From assembly GCA_958295815.1 (NCBI GenBank), contig OY282374.1, positions 4,678,682 to 4,742,681 of the forward strand: a stretch of DNA of 64,000 nt, given 5' to 3'. Shown here in pieces: positions 1 through 9,703 of the stretch. Origin of the DNA: Candidatus Poribacteria bacterium (GTDB lineage Bacteria; Poribacteria; WGA-4E; WGA-3G). The notes under the pieces were generated by a model that saw only the letters and a list, made by a program, of their open reading frames with translations, searched no databases and was not told where the DNA came from. The translations under genes were made by a program, and so were the position numbers. Within the stretch, counting starts at the first letter, position 1. Each line of letters begins with the position of its first letter.

Positions 1-941
1 TTGTTGTTCCGATCAATTTCATCAAGGAAATCCTCATCAACATCAAAAAGGAGAATATCATCTTCATAATCGAAGGTGCCGTTATTGTTTTTGTCGAGGT
101 CACCGGGAATAATCAAGGAGGGAGGATCAGGGAACGTGTTATCGGAGTAGCGGTCCTGGTCATCATTATCGCCGACAGAGCGGGATGCATCGAATCGGGG
201 ACCGACCCGAAATGCTTCTGCCTGAAAAATTGTATCGCCAACGGTTTGGAAAGCTTTTAAAACAGTTGTGGTTGCATCGAAACGTGAACGTAAGTTCTTC
301 TGTAACGCGCTTTTCGGTGTGACAGCAACCTCTGCTTTTATACCGTAGTTGGTGAAATTGGTTTCCAAATCCACCGCCCATACAGGTGTTTCGCGGAAGT
401 ACCAAGAGAGTCCTAACTGTGATTTGCCGAATTTTGTGACTTCACGCAAGCCGATACCGGACCCTTCCATACTTCCCTCTTGCCCATTCAATCGATTCAG
501 CAAGCCAGGGACCATAAGAATTGTCCAATCGGAGCGGTTGGAGCGGACCTCCCAGCGGACACCGCTGAGGTCAATCTGATCAAAGGTGAATTTTGTGAAG
601 GTCGTCGGAACCTCTCCGAGACTCAAGATATTTTTGACACTACCCGCAGTTTCCTCAATTACCATGACACTGTGGAAGCCACGCCGAAAGAGTCGGTCGA
701 AATCGAAATTGTCTTGCCTAACGCGCTCATCTTCTGTATCTGCGAGAAAATTCCGTCTGTTTGTGAAATCGTATTCGACACGCCCGGATAGGAACAACTT
801 ACCGAATAGACTGTACACGTCCTCTGCCTCAGCGCGGAACACGAAAGAACAACAAAGCAAAACTTTTAACAGCAAGCAGAGACTTTTAATGCTAAGGCAG
901 GCACGGATCCGAGACTTTCGGTCGTCTGTGTTTGTTTCCAT
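1..941 (-). CDS. Secreted/outer-membrane protein, 3' part outside window (partial)
   Basis: The reading frame is open from an ATG at 941 to the left edge, giving about 313 residues with the C-terminus missing. After a short charged N-terminus there is a hydrophobic stretch (about residues 17-33, SLCLLLKVLLCCSFVF) ending in RAEAED, which looks like a Sec signal peptide. The body is rich in alternating hydrophobic and polar residues (for example SGVRWEVRSNRSDW) as in beta-sheet surface or outer-membrane proteins. The last visible part has Asp-rich calcium-loop-like segments (SVGDNDDQDRYSDN and DLDKNNNGTFDYEDD). I recognise no family; the beta-rich outer-membrane idea is inference. Its upstream region holds dispersed inverted repeats and no obvious operon partner. 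Confidence 0.7.
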   Translation of the reverse strand, partial: METNTDDRKSRIRACLSIKSLCLLLKVLLCCSFVFRAEAEDVYSLFGKLFLSGRVEYDFTNRRNFLADTEDERVRQDNFDFDRLFRRGFHSVMVIEETAGSVKNILSLGEVPTTFTKFTFDQIDLSGVRWEVRSNRSDWTILMVPGLLNRLNGQEGSMEGSGIGLREVTKFGKSQLGLSWYFRETPVWAVDLETNFTNYGIKAEVAVTPKSALQKNLRSRFDATTTVLKAFQTVGDTIFQAEAFRVGPRFDASRSVGDNDDQDRYSDNTFPDPPSLIIPGDLDKNNNGTFDYEDDILLFDVDEDFLDEIDRNN

Positions 942-950
942 ATCTTATTA

Positions 951-1062
951 GCCGTCAGCGGTCAGGTCGCTTCGCTCTCAATCGTCAGCAAGAGATGTAC
1001 GTGGCAGAAAAAACACTTGTGCCTACCATACGACCTACTGACTGCTGACCACTGATAACCAT
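951..1062. repeat. Imperfect inverted repeat around CTGACCGCTGA
   Basis: The stretch starting at 951 (GTCAGCGGTCAGGTCGC) and the stretch ending near 1060 (CGACCTACTGACTGCTGACC) are related in opposite orientation, so the gap between the two minus-strand genes is bracketed by an imperfect inverted repeat. A weakly similar segment (GTAGTCAGTGAC) lies near 10165. This is probably a degenerate mobile or REP-like element. Confidence 0.35.
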
Positions 1063-1066
1063 TCCG

Positions 1067-4000
1067 CTATCGCAAAATATCCTCTGGTCCGTAGGACTCT
1101 GTGAAGGTCGTCCAGATGCCTGTGCGTTTATCTAAACGGCTTAATCCACGATATGTGCCAAACCAGACGTAGATGTCTCCTACAGTCAAGGAGAGAATAC
1201 CGTTATGCGCTAAACCGTCCTCACGGGTGTAAGTCGTCCAACTATCTGTCAACTGATCAAACCGACTGACCCCTGCATTGTAGGTGCCGATCCACAGCTC
1301 TGTACCATCAACACCGATAGTGGTCACCTTGTTGCTGGCGAGCCCATCTTCTGTTGTATAACCAGCCCAAACATTCGTCTTTTCATTATAGAGGGTTAGA
1401 CCGACATCACTGCCAAACCAGACCCGATCTCCGTCAATAGCGATACAACTGACTTCATCGCTGGCAAGTCCATCTTCCATTGTAATTGTTTTCCAGATGT
1501 CTCTGCTGATGTCGTATTTGCTCACACCTCGGCGTGTACCGACCCAGACGTGTCTTTTGCTCGCCGTGATACACCAAATTTGATCGGTTACCAATGATTC
1601 TGCAAACTCTTTAGATACAGCGGAAGGCTGGATCTCGGTACCCGATGTGTAGGTAATCCATGCATTGAGGTCATCCGCCGTCCGCGGATATTTTCCAATC
1701 CCAGAATTAGTGCCAACCCAAATGCTATCTCCGTCGCTGCTGACAGAAGTCACATTATTGGCAGGCAACCCGTGCTCAGTTTTGTACTGATCCCACCGTA
1801 GTGCTAATTTATCAAAGCGGTTCGCTCCATCGCGTGTACCGACCCAGACGTATTGTTCATCAACCACAATAGAACTCACAACGTCATCGGAGAGGGTATC
1901 TCTCCTTTTGCGTCGATGCTCGTGCCAATGGCCATCGTGGGTTTCTATGTTTTCGGATCCACCCTCCTGCCGGTAATGTTTCCAAGTCCCCAAGACCTTA
2001 TCATAGCGGGACATACCTTTGTCGGTACCAACCCAGACAAACCGTTCATCAGTATCTACCGTCCGAACAGTGCGTCCAACAAGGGTCTGCAAAGCTGTCA
2101 AAGGTGTCCAAGATTCCTTTTGCTTGTCATAACGCGAAAGCCCACGCAAGGTCCCTACCCATACATAGTCCTCATCAACTGCGAGCCCATATTCGCCTAC
2201 ATGGTTATGAAGCAGCCCTTTGATATCTTTAAACACCGCCCAAGTGCCAGAAGCAAAATGAAAGCGTCGAAGCCCATTGTTGGGTGCAGCTAACCATAGA
2301 TAATCATCGTCGGCTGCCAGTTCGAGCGTTCCACGTCCAGATCTGATTGTCGTCCACTCCTTGTTCCGCCTATCGTATCGCGTAACACCCACATCTTCCC
2401 AGGGCCTATAGAGTATCCAAACATCGTTCTCTGTTGCGATAATGCGTCTAATGGTCCTCGCAGCAAGCACGTCATTCGTTGAAAACGTTGTCCACTTTTT
2501 TGTTTTCTTATCGTATCGGGACAATGGACGGTTACTCCCTCTGTCCCATTCCGAACGCGCAACCCAAATGAAATCGTCATCTACAGTAATCCACTCTCCG
2601 CCTCTACCTGCCAAACCATCCCTTGGACCAAAATTCTTCCATTCACGAGTGATTTCATTGTAACGCGTAAGTCCACGTCCAGATGCAAACCAGACCTCTG
2701 GTCCATCGACCCCAAGTGCTTTCACGCGCTCAATTTCGCGGTTATCTTTTTCTTCAACCACTTCCCATGTCCCAGTCGCTTTACTATAATGGTTTAATTC
2801 CAAACCTATCATCGGAATGACCCAGACGCTCAACTCACTCACAGCAATTTGATTCACATCGTCTGTAGAGAGTCCATCCTCTGTCGTAAAATGCTGCCAC
2901 GTATCCGTCATTTTATCGTAGCGGAGAATCCCATAGTCTGTTGTGAACCAGACTGCGTCTGTATCCACATAAGTCCAACGCACGAAGGTCATGGATCTTT
3001 TCTGCGTAGACTTCAGAATATCTAAGCGTGTGAAACGTCGCCATGTCTCTGTCGGGCGATGAAACCGCACAATACCACCGTTCGGTGAAGCTCCCCAGTT
3101 ATTGAACCAAATGTAATCGCCATCAAACATGATATTTGAGACTTTGGTTTCAAGGAACGGCTCTCGCACTGGACGGGACTGATGCAATACCTCTCTCCCA
3201 CTTTCCGTTTCATATTCAACAAGACCAATATCTGTTGCCAACCAGAGCGTTCCACCCGCCTCACACAGGATGTCGCGAGTGTTATAGGGCACGTTTGAGA
3301 GAGAATTCCAAGAATCGGAAGCGACCGTGTAACTTCCCAAACCCTGCGGTGTGCCGATCCAGAGGATACCATCTCGAAAGGCGAGCGCGGTGACGTTGGG
3401 TGAAGGTAATTGCTTATTAAAGGAGAGTGGCATCCAACGTTGGCGGGTACTGTCATATCTTGCGACGCCTTGGCGCGTTCCTGCCCAAACCGTCTGTTCT
3501 GTGGAAGAGGTTTGTAACCCCGAATCTGTAGAAAGCAGCACATTAACGTAGGGATCGGGAAGACCATCGGCAGCACGGTGCATCTGCTTATCAGCGATTG
3601 AATACCGCCAAACACCCTCAGCCCCACCAAACCAAACGTTGGCATCGCGAGCGAGTACGGATAATATGAGTGGGTCTTTAGGCGTATCCGGTAGCGCAAG
3701 CTGCGTCCATTCTTGAGAAGTCGTATCATACACCGCAGGACCGAGACTTGTACCGAGCCAGATCTGGTGGCTCGGCGAAACAATATCCGTATCAATAGAT
3801 GCTACAAAAGCCTCTCCATGTGTCTGCTCACGAGGAGGTGTCCGAAATGCCCACTCACTGCCTAAAAATGCCCGTGTCCCAAGCCCTCGATCACTCCCAA
3901 TCCAGACCCGGGAATGGCTCTCGGTTCCCGGCTCTCGGCTGTCAGTTTGTGCCAGTTGCGTATTACTTTCTCCCACAGCCTGTTCTTGCTGCTGGGTAAT

Positions 4001-5374
4001 AAATATTGACGTAATATAAGGCGTCGGCAGTCCATCTTCTTTGGCGATAATTTCCCAATTACGTGTTTGCGGTGAATAAACTGAAATTCCCGCAACTGTT
4101 GCCAACCAGAGATTTCCATCGGTATCACGCGCTATATCGCGAACATCGTTGTCGGCGAGAAAATCAGCCTGTTTGTACATCGTCCACTCGCCGGTTACCT
4201 TATCAAACCGGCTCACACCATCTTCTTTGCTCGCAAACCAGACATCATTTGCCTGCGTGGTAATCCAACTTACATGATTGCTCGACAATCCATCTGCCTT
4301 CGTGTAGTGGACCCATGTATTGACAGGTTTGATGAACCGATGGACACCCGCATTGGCAGTTCCAAACCAGACCTGGAACCCATCCGCACGGATAGAGGTA
4401 ATCATATTGCTTTTCAGGAAATCGGTTTTTGTATAAGTTTTGATGAAAGTCTGGTCAACTTGATTGTACTGACTGACTCCTTCGTCCTGCGTCCCAAACC
4501 AAACACTGTCATCGTCCACCGCAATCGTCGCTATCTCGCTGTCTATCAAACCATCTGATTTTGTGTAATTATTCCAAGAATCGGTATCTCGATGATAGCG
4601 ACTCACGCCGCCTCTGCTGAATCTTGGATCTTCGTCCCATCCATGCGGATCAGGATTCACTTCCCTATCGGTGCCGACCCAGACGTACTCTGGTTCAACC
4701 GCTATCGTAGTAATTACTTTGCTGACTAAACCGTCTTTTCGGGTACGGACAGCCCAACTGTCAATGGTCTTGTCATAACGGTTCAATCCCTCGGATGTCC
4801 CAAACCATACATAATTCCCGTCAATTGCAATAGAGGAGATCCAGTCGCTCGCTAAGCCATCAATGGTTCGGAAGTTTGAAAAAGTGTCTGTCTGCATATC
4901 GTAGCGACTCACACCTTCATCCGTGGCAAACCAGACCCATTGCCCATCAATCGCAACGGCATTTACCATATCGTTTGCCAACCCATCTTCCATCGTATAG
5001 TGTAGCCACTTATCCCGCTGGCGATCCCAGCGCGAAACACCTCTCGCCGTCGCAATCCATACATTATCCGAATCGGCAGCAATACAGTTAACTTCGTTAC
5101 TGACGAGCGTCCGTTCCACGGGCCACGTCTTCACAGGTACTAAACCTGCCTGGGAATCCTCAAATGGCGAACCGGATTGCTGGTCGGTTGCTAATGTCCC
5201 ACATCCCATAATCAGAACCAAAGACACCAACAACAAAGCCGATGCAATAGAAACAACACTTGAACGTTCGCGATTGAATCCCGTAATCTGAGGTATCCAT
5301 CCGGGGTCCCCACCCGTTACGGGGAAGGGGCTACTGGGGAGTGGAGGTTCGCTTCGATCTGTTTGTTTTACCAT
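1067..5374 (-). CDS. Giant Reg_prop-type beta-propeller lipoprotein
   Basis: A protein of about 1435 residues made almost wholly of two-component-regulator-propeller-like repeats (Reg_prop family): a unit of about 40 residues with V-W-[FV]-G-T..G[LV]SRYDK and DGL-x-x-N-x-[VI] is seen more than twenty times from about residue 85 to the end. A hydrophobic segment ends in the lipobox LIMGC near residue 57, so it is probably a lipoprotein with an unusually long N-terminal arm before the signal. I prefer the ATG at 5374; a TTG four codons upstream also fits. Reg_prop domains are normally the periplasmic sensor part of hybrid histidine kinases, but no kinase or transmembrane output domain follows here. 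The role is inferred to be surface binding or scaffolding. Confidence 0.85.
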   Translation of the reverse strand: MVKQTDRSEPPLPSSPFPVTGGDPGWIPQITGFNRERSSVVSIASALLLVSLVLIMGCGTLATDQQSGSPFEDSQAGLVPVKTWPVERTLVSNEVNCIAADSDNVWIATARGVSRWDRQRDKWLHYTMEDGLANDMVNAVAIDGQWVWFATDEGVSRYDMQTDTFSNFRTIDGLASDWISSIAIDGNYVWFGTSEGLNRYDKTIDSWAVRTRKDGLVSKVITTIAVEPEYVWVGTDREVNPDPHGWDEDPRFSRGGVSRYHRDTDSWNNYTKSDGLIDSEIATIAVDDDSVWFGTQDEGVSQYNQVDQTFIKTYTKTDFLKSNMITSIRADGFQVWFGTANAGVHRFIKPVNTWVHYTKADGLSSNHVSWITTQANDVWFASKEDGVSRFDKVTGEWTMYKQADFLADNDVRDIARDTDGNLWLATVAGISVYSPQTRNWEIIAKEDGLPTPYITSIFITQQQEQAVGESNTQLAQTDSREPGTESHSRVWIGSDRGLGTRAFLGSEWAFRTPPREQTHGEAFVASIDTDIVSPSHQIWLGTSLGPAVYDTTSQEWTQLALPDTPKDPLILSVLARDANVWFGGAEGVWRYSIADKQMHRAADGLPDPYVNVLLSTDSGLQTSSTEQTVWAGTRQGVARYDSTRQRWMPLSFNKQLPSPNVTALAFRDGILWIGTPQGLGSYTVASDSWNSLSNVPYNTRDILCEAGGTLWLATDIGLVEYETESGREVLHQSRPVREPFLETKVSNIMFDGDYIWFNNWGASPNGGIVRFHRPTETWRRFTRLDILKSTQKRSMTFVRWTYVDTDAVWFTTDYGILRYDKMTDTWQHFTTEDGLSTDDVNQIAVSELSVWVIPMIGLELNHYSKATGTWEVVEEKDNREIERVKALGVDGPEVWFASGRGLTRYNEITREWKNFGPRDGLAGRGGEWITVDDDFIWVARSEWDRGSNRPLSRYDKKTKKWTTFSTNDVLAARTIRRIIATENDVWILYRPWEDVGVTRYDRRNKEWTTIRSGRGTLELAADDDYLWLAAPNNGLRRFHFASGTWAVFKDIKGLLHNHVGEYGLAVDEDYVWVGTLRGLSRYDKQKESWTPLTALQTLVGRTVRTVDTDERFVWVGTDKGMSRYDKVLGTWKHYRQEGGSENIETHDGHWHEHRRKRRDTLSDDVVSSIVVDEQYVWVGTRDGANRFDKLALRWDQYKTEHGLPANNVTSVSSDGDSIWVGTNSGIGKYPRTADDLNAWITYTSGTEIQPSAVSKEFAESLVTDQIWCITASKRHVWVGTRRGVSKYDISRDIWKTITMEDGLASDEVSCIAIDGDRVWFGSDVGLTLYNEKTNVWAGYTTEDGLASNKVTTIGVDGTELWIGTYNAGVSRFDQLTDSWTTYTREDGLAHNGILSLTVGDIYVWFGTYRGLSRLDKRTGIWTTFTESYGPEDILR

Positions 5375-5521
5375 CTCTAATTTCAAGCTCCCACTAAGGT
5401 TTGAATTCCGTAATTAGATGACCGCTTTTACCGCTTGGCAATTATTATACCATATAAAAAGATTTCATAAGCAAGAAAAGCGAAATTACGAGAATCGCTC
5501 CTACCGGATTCGTTCTTATAT
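5375..5521. promoter_or_regulatory. Intergenic promoter-like element shared with the region upstream of 9703
   Basis: On the minus strand a TATAAT box (5449-5444) follows TTGCTT (5474-5469) with a 19-base spacer. The same block, ATTATrCCATA..AAGCAAGrAAAGCG on the plus strand, recurs at 9851-9886 upstream of the transporter gene. It may be a shared promoter for the 5374 and 9703 genes, or simply a repeated element; the -35 is weak. Confidence 0.35.
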
Positions 5522-7402
5522 CTACTGCCCTCGGATTGTCTGTCGTAGGGCTCTCATCTGTTCCAATGTTGCAGGCGAAACCTGCCCATCTTGAGTGATA
5601 CCCATATTCATCGTAATTACCAATTTTTGAGCAATACACGTTTTCATGTAGTCGATAAGCTGCTGAGTGGTAAATAGGGGCGGGGCAATATCAGTGTCGG
5701 GATATCCGTGCTGCCACGGATCGTCAAGAAATATCATACCGTGCGGCTGTAAACCGCTCGCACTCCCGTCCTCTGAGAAGTAATTAGGCGAAGGTACTAT
5801 TAAAGCACCCCCAAATTCACCACCGTAGTATTCTTGGTACGCAGTGGTTTTGGGAAGAATCCAGCTGTTCCAAGCAACAATGCGGTCTGGATTCCCTACT
5901 TTGGTCGCCTTAAATAACGCTTCAAACGGCTGCAGCGGATATCTGTCGTCGAACCAGTATCCTGCTATCTTTTTACCGTATCGAAGTCCGATCTCGGTGA
6001 GAATGTCACGCTCAATTTCAAAGAACTGCGACCGGTCCTTACGTAAAAACCCAGCAGCCTCCACCCATTCCGGATCTCCGACGCCGTGATGGAAGTACAA
6101 AATCAGTGCGATACCGCGTTCTTGAAGCTTGTCAGCCATCTCCGCAATCAGGTCCCGTTCGCACGTGCGTCCCGACATAACCTTTTCAATCGACGCTAAA
6201 GGGGCAGGGAAATGCATGATGCCATGGACTGCCGTGAAAATGACGTAGCCAGCCCCGGTTTCACTTACCATATCGGCGAAAGTATCAAGGTCAAAAGAAC
6301 GGACTGCCTCTGGGTACGACTTTTGGGGACCGCGCAACGGTTGGGTCGTCACTGACCAATGAAACATCACACCATACTTCGCTGCAACGAACCAATCCGT
6401 GTTGGCGCGCATTTGTTGGGCTCTCTCTTCTGAAGCAAGCCGTACTTTGTCAGCAGCCGGCGAAATCAGTTCAAGGGAATGGACTTTCACATTTTCTTTA
6501 GGCTTTGCCGTTCCTATAACACGAAGTGTAACTGTGCTTGTCCCTGCGGGGAGCCATAGTGTTTCCGACAACAGTCTCCTCTCAAAATTCTGAGAATCTC
6601 CCGCCCATCCGGTCGTTTGACTGACATCACCAATGACTCTGTTTTCACCAGCAGCGATCTCGAACTTTGAGCCAACCGCATGTGCATCCGCAGTGTAGGT
6701 TATCGCAACTTTATAGTCGCAAGGACTACTAAGCTTAACCTCCCAAGAAGCAGAACTCAATTGTTCGCTCCAACCCTCGATCCAGTCCGGTGCCTGCATG
6801 TGCACAAGACCGCCATCTACCTTAGCACTTTCCCCGAAAAGATAAACAACCGCTGAAGGGTCCGCCTCAACCAATAGAGGCTTCTTAAGTGTAGCAGGAT
6901 CTCCCTCAATATCAAGAACAACGATGTCATCAACACCGTTTTGGTGTTCCTCGGGGACTACAACGACAAGTCCCCACGGATGTTGTCTCACAATTCCCCA
7001 CGAAGCACCATCCGCCTCAGGATTCCCAAGAATCCAAGCGTTTTTCACCACCCGATCAGTGATTGCTGGAAGGATAATATGGTTCTCTCCGTTCCATGAA
7101 AGCACATGTACATAGATTTTGCCGTCTCTGTAGGTCGTTACATACTGGTCTGTAGGATCAAAGGGACCCCCACGGGTACCAACGACCGATTCTCTGTTCT
7201 CGTCAATCCACTTTTTAATTCCTTCTGCAACATCAGCAGACTGGAAATCCTTTTGATCACTTGACATAGGGTCGGCATTGACATCAGAATGACTGCCTGC
7301 ATCTCGGACAATTTCGACGATTAATTCGCGAATTTGGGTGTTTTCTTGATTAAACAGAGCCTTTCCCTCCAAAAAGATAAAACAGATCCAAACCAGAAGC
7401 AT
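5522..7402 (-). CDS. GH29-like alpha-L-fucosidase with permuted domain order
   Basis: A 626-residue protein with a short hydrophobic N-terminus (possible signal peptide, residues 1-16). Residues about 67-175 resemble the domain that normally follows the catalytic barrel of GH29 fucosidases (ESVVGTRGGP, then YVTTYRDGKIYVHVLSW and VVLDIEGDP). Residues about 205-312 look like a carbohydrate-binding-type beta-sandwich. Residues about 335-626 are the GH29-like barrel: KYGVMFHWS, LILYFHHGVGDPEW and the nucleophile-type motif YWFDDRY at 482-488, whose Asp would be catalytic by family analogy. Expected role: hydrolysis of terminal alpha-L-fucose outside the cytoplasm. A GGAGA ribosome site precedes the ATG. 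It follows the transporter gene by 24 bases, so the two are probably cotranscribed. Confidence 0.75.
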   Translation of the reverse strand: MLLVWICFIFLEGKALFNQENTQIRELIVEIVRDAGSHSDVNADPMSSDQKDFQSADVAEGIKKWIDENRESVVGTRGGPFDPTDQYVTTYRDGKIYVHVLSWNGENHIILPAITDRVVKNAWILGNPEADGASWGIVRQHPWGLVVVVPEEHQNGVDDIVVLDIEGDPATLKKPLLVEADPSAVVYLFGESAKVDGGLVHMQAPDWIEGWSEQLSSASWEVKLSSPCDYKVAITYTADAHAVGSKFEIAAGENRVIGDVSQTTGWAGDSQNFERRLLSETLWLPAGTSTVTLRVIGTAKPKENVKVHSLELISPAADKVRLASEERAQQMRANTDWFVAAKYGVMFHWSVTTQPLRGPQKSYPEAVRSFDLDTFADMVSETGAGYVIFTAVHGIMHFPAPLASIEKVMSGRTCERDLIAEMADKLQERGIALILYFHHGVGDPEWVEAAGFLRKDRSQFFEIERDILTEIGLRYGKKIAGYWFDDRYPLQPFEALFKATKVGNPDRIVAWNSWILPKTTAYQEYYGGEFGGALIVPSPNYFSEDGSASGLQPHGMIFLDDPWQHGYPDTDIAPPLFTTQQLIDYMKTCIAQKLVITMNMGITQDGQVSPATLEQMRALRQTIRGQ

Positions 7403-7426
7403 AGCCGAATTCTCCAGAACGCGTCG

Positions 7427-9703
7427 TTAGTCGATCAAGATCTGCTCGATAGAGTGCACGAATAAGACATCTTTCACACCGTTATAACGCTGCAGTATTT
7501 GCGTCAATTCGTCAGAATCAAGGTCTTCCCCCGTTAATCCTGTGATAACTAAATCAGCTTGGGCAGAGCGATGGTCTACCTCTTCCTCCAAAGTTTCTAT
7601 GCTGTCGTAAGAGATCGGGGTTACATTCTGCATTGAAATCGGCAACCGCCCCTCCCGCATCAGTGCCGAGAGTCTGTCCGCTTCACGTCCAACTTCACCG
7701 TTATCTTCCTCCTCAGCACCCTTAGATTCAGAACAAGCGAAGAGCCTAATTTCAGCACCCTTCCAGTCTGAATGTCCGATAATGATATACGCCAGCAAGA
7801 GCATCATCGGGGCGTTTTTCAAATTCTCCTCTGTCACCCATACATGGATAGACGACTTATAACCGAAGCGGTAACTCGTTGATCTCAGGATTAGAACGTT
7901 GAACAACGAATTCACAGCGATCTGCGCGCCTTGTTTAACTTCATCAATTTCATCCTTACTTTCTTGATCGAACTCAAGGAGGACAGAATTGTTAGGCAGA
8001 CCGGAAATGCCGGGCATCTGTACGATTTGCGTGAGAGCGAGTTGGAAGGTTGGAGAAATCAGAGTATCAACGAAAATACCGGCTCTACTAACCTCCGTCA
8101 GTTTGATTAATTCATCGACTTGGAGGCGCGCCTTTATCTCATTTGGAAATGTATAATCACCGAGGAAGAGTTGAATGAAATGACCGAACCCGTGCCTGTG
8201 ACAAATCCACCGGAGCATGTCGAAATGTCCAAGCCGTCGTTCCGCCAATTGTGTCACGGCAACAATCGAAGGACGCCATCCGCCTTCAGATGTCATAACC
8301 CGACTTTTTTGTAGGGTCGTTTGTAACCATCGGGTCAACTGAAACATCGTTCCTTGGAAGATTGCGGATAAGTCGCGTTCGCCTTGACGGCTGCGCCGGA
8401 GTCCAATATAGGCACCCAACATGAGGACAACGGCGATAAGAGCATATAGTGCACTTATCTGAACCATCATTAGACCACACATCACGGTCCCTAACAAGGA
8501 CAAATACCAGCGAGAATGGAAAGTCGGACGATAGGACGGATTACTCGCAAAATGTTCAAGAAATGATACCATACAGAGCGCACCGTAAGTCACCATGAAG
8601 AACATGCTGAGAATCTGAGCGATAAAGTCTACATCGCCTATGACAACGAACACTAAGGCAATTATGCCCGAGACGAACGTCGCGTATATTGGTTCATCAG
8701 TGTTCCCGACACCCCTTTCCATCAGACGATTCAGTCTCGGAATTGGAAAAACGTTGTCGCGAGCAAGCATCTGCAGCGTTCTCGGTGCCACCATGATTGA
8801 GCCGAGGGCGGAAGACAACGCTGCTGCACCTAATCCGATGTAGATGGTTGGCTTCCATAGGGCAATTTGCGCCATAATAAATTGGTCGTTATCCAATTCT
8901 TCAGGTGTGGCACTCTGCCCCAATTTGATGGCGACCAGGACATATATAACCATGCCTGCGAACGTTGCCGCAATCGTGCCGAGAGGGATACTTCTCCGAG
9001 GATTTCTTAGGTCCCCAGATAATCCCAAACCCGCAATCATACCCGTAAAGGCAGGGAAACACGTTGCGAAAACCGTGCCGAAACTATCCGGATTATCAAC
9101 GCGTGCTGTAAGATTCAGCCCTTCGGGTCGTATAGATTCGGGACCCTCGCCAAACAGGAAAGCGAAAATTGATACAGCGAGCATTACGCAAACAAACCAG
9201 AGAAGTTTCACCCCTACGTCGGCACCTTGAACCAACATGATTGCTATCATTAGGAGCATGCAGGGAAGACTCACAAAACGAGCATCTAAACCAAAGCCGT
9301 ATGTCGCCTCAACCCATTCATAAACCGGTTGAAACGCTTCTGCAAAAGCGACTATATAGAATGCGACAGAGATCGCTTGTGAAATATATAAAGCAATTCC
9401 AATCGCACCACCGATACTCGCGCCGAAAGAGCGGCTGACAATATAGTACGCACCACCACCCGCTACACGGCGGTTCGTCGCAATTTCAGATACCGCCAGA
9501 ACTGTCGGGACCGTCACAAGATGACCAAGCACAACTACCATGAGTGTACCCCAAAGTCCGACATGGGCAACAGCATAACCGAATCGCAAAAAGAGGATCG
9601 CCCCGAGAATAGTACTGATTGATGCTAAGAATACAGGAGCGGTCCCGAAACCGTGTCCAGACTGACTTTCAGATCTCTGTGACGCTTCTGAAAACATACA
9701 CAA
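7427..9703 (-). CDS. APC-superfamily transporter, SLC12/cation-chloride cotransporter-like
   Basis: A 758-residue membrane protein. About the first 460 residues hold some twelve hydrophobic segments with APC-superfamily features (first helix TILGAILFLRFGYAVAHVG, then AGGGAYYIVSRSFGASIGG and a GLSGDLRNPRRSIP loop). The spacing and first-helix motif resemble SLC12-type cation-chloride cotransporters more than classic amino-acid permeases. Residues about 480-758 form a long soluble domain, also typical of SLC12 relatives, ending in FVHSIEQILID. The substrate cannot be read from sequence. It starts a likely two-gene unit with the fucosidase-like gene just downstream. Confidence 0.8.
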   Translation of the reverse strand: MCMFSEASQRSESQSGHGFGTAPVFLASISTILGAILFLRFGYAVAHVGLWGTLMVVVLGHLVTVPTVLAVSEIATNRRVAGGGAYYIVSRSFGASIGGAIGIALYISQAISVAFYIVAFAEAFQPVYEWVEATYGFGLDARFVSLPCMLLMIAIMLVQGADVGVKLLWFVCVMLAVSIFAFLFGEGPESIRPEGLNLTARVDNPDSFGTVFATCFPAFTGMIAGLGLSGDLRNPRRSIPLGTIAATFAGMVIYVLVAIKLGQSATPEELDNDQFIMAQIALWKPTIYIGLGAAALSSALGSIMVAPRTLQMLARDNVFPIPRLNRLMERGVGNTDEPIYATFVSGIIALVFVVIGDVDFIAQILSMFFMVTYGALCMVSFLEHFASNPSYRPTFHSRWYLSLLGTVMCGLMMVQISALYALIAVVLMLGAYIGLRRSRQGERDLSAIFQGTMFQLTRWLQTTLQKSRVMTSEGGWRPSIVAVTQLAERRLGHFDMLRWICHRHGFGHFIQLFLGDYTFPNEIKARLQVDELIKLTEVSRAGIFVDTLISPTFQLALTQIVQMPGISGLPNNSVLLEFDQESKDEIDEVKQGAQIAVNSLFNVLILRSTSYRFGYKSSIHVWVTEENLKNAPMMLLLAYIIIGHSDWKGAEIRLFACSESKGAEEEDNGEVGREADRLSALMREGRLPISMQNVTPISYDSIETLEEEVDHRSAQADLVITGLTGEDLDSDELTQILQRYNGVKDVLFVHSIEQILID

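Noticed and set aside
3022..3795. 257-codon frame within the Reg_prop gene
   Set aside because: Out-of-frame shadow caused by the repeats.
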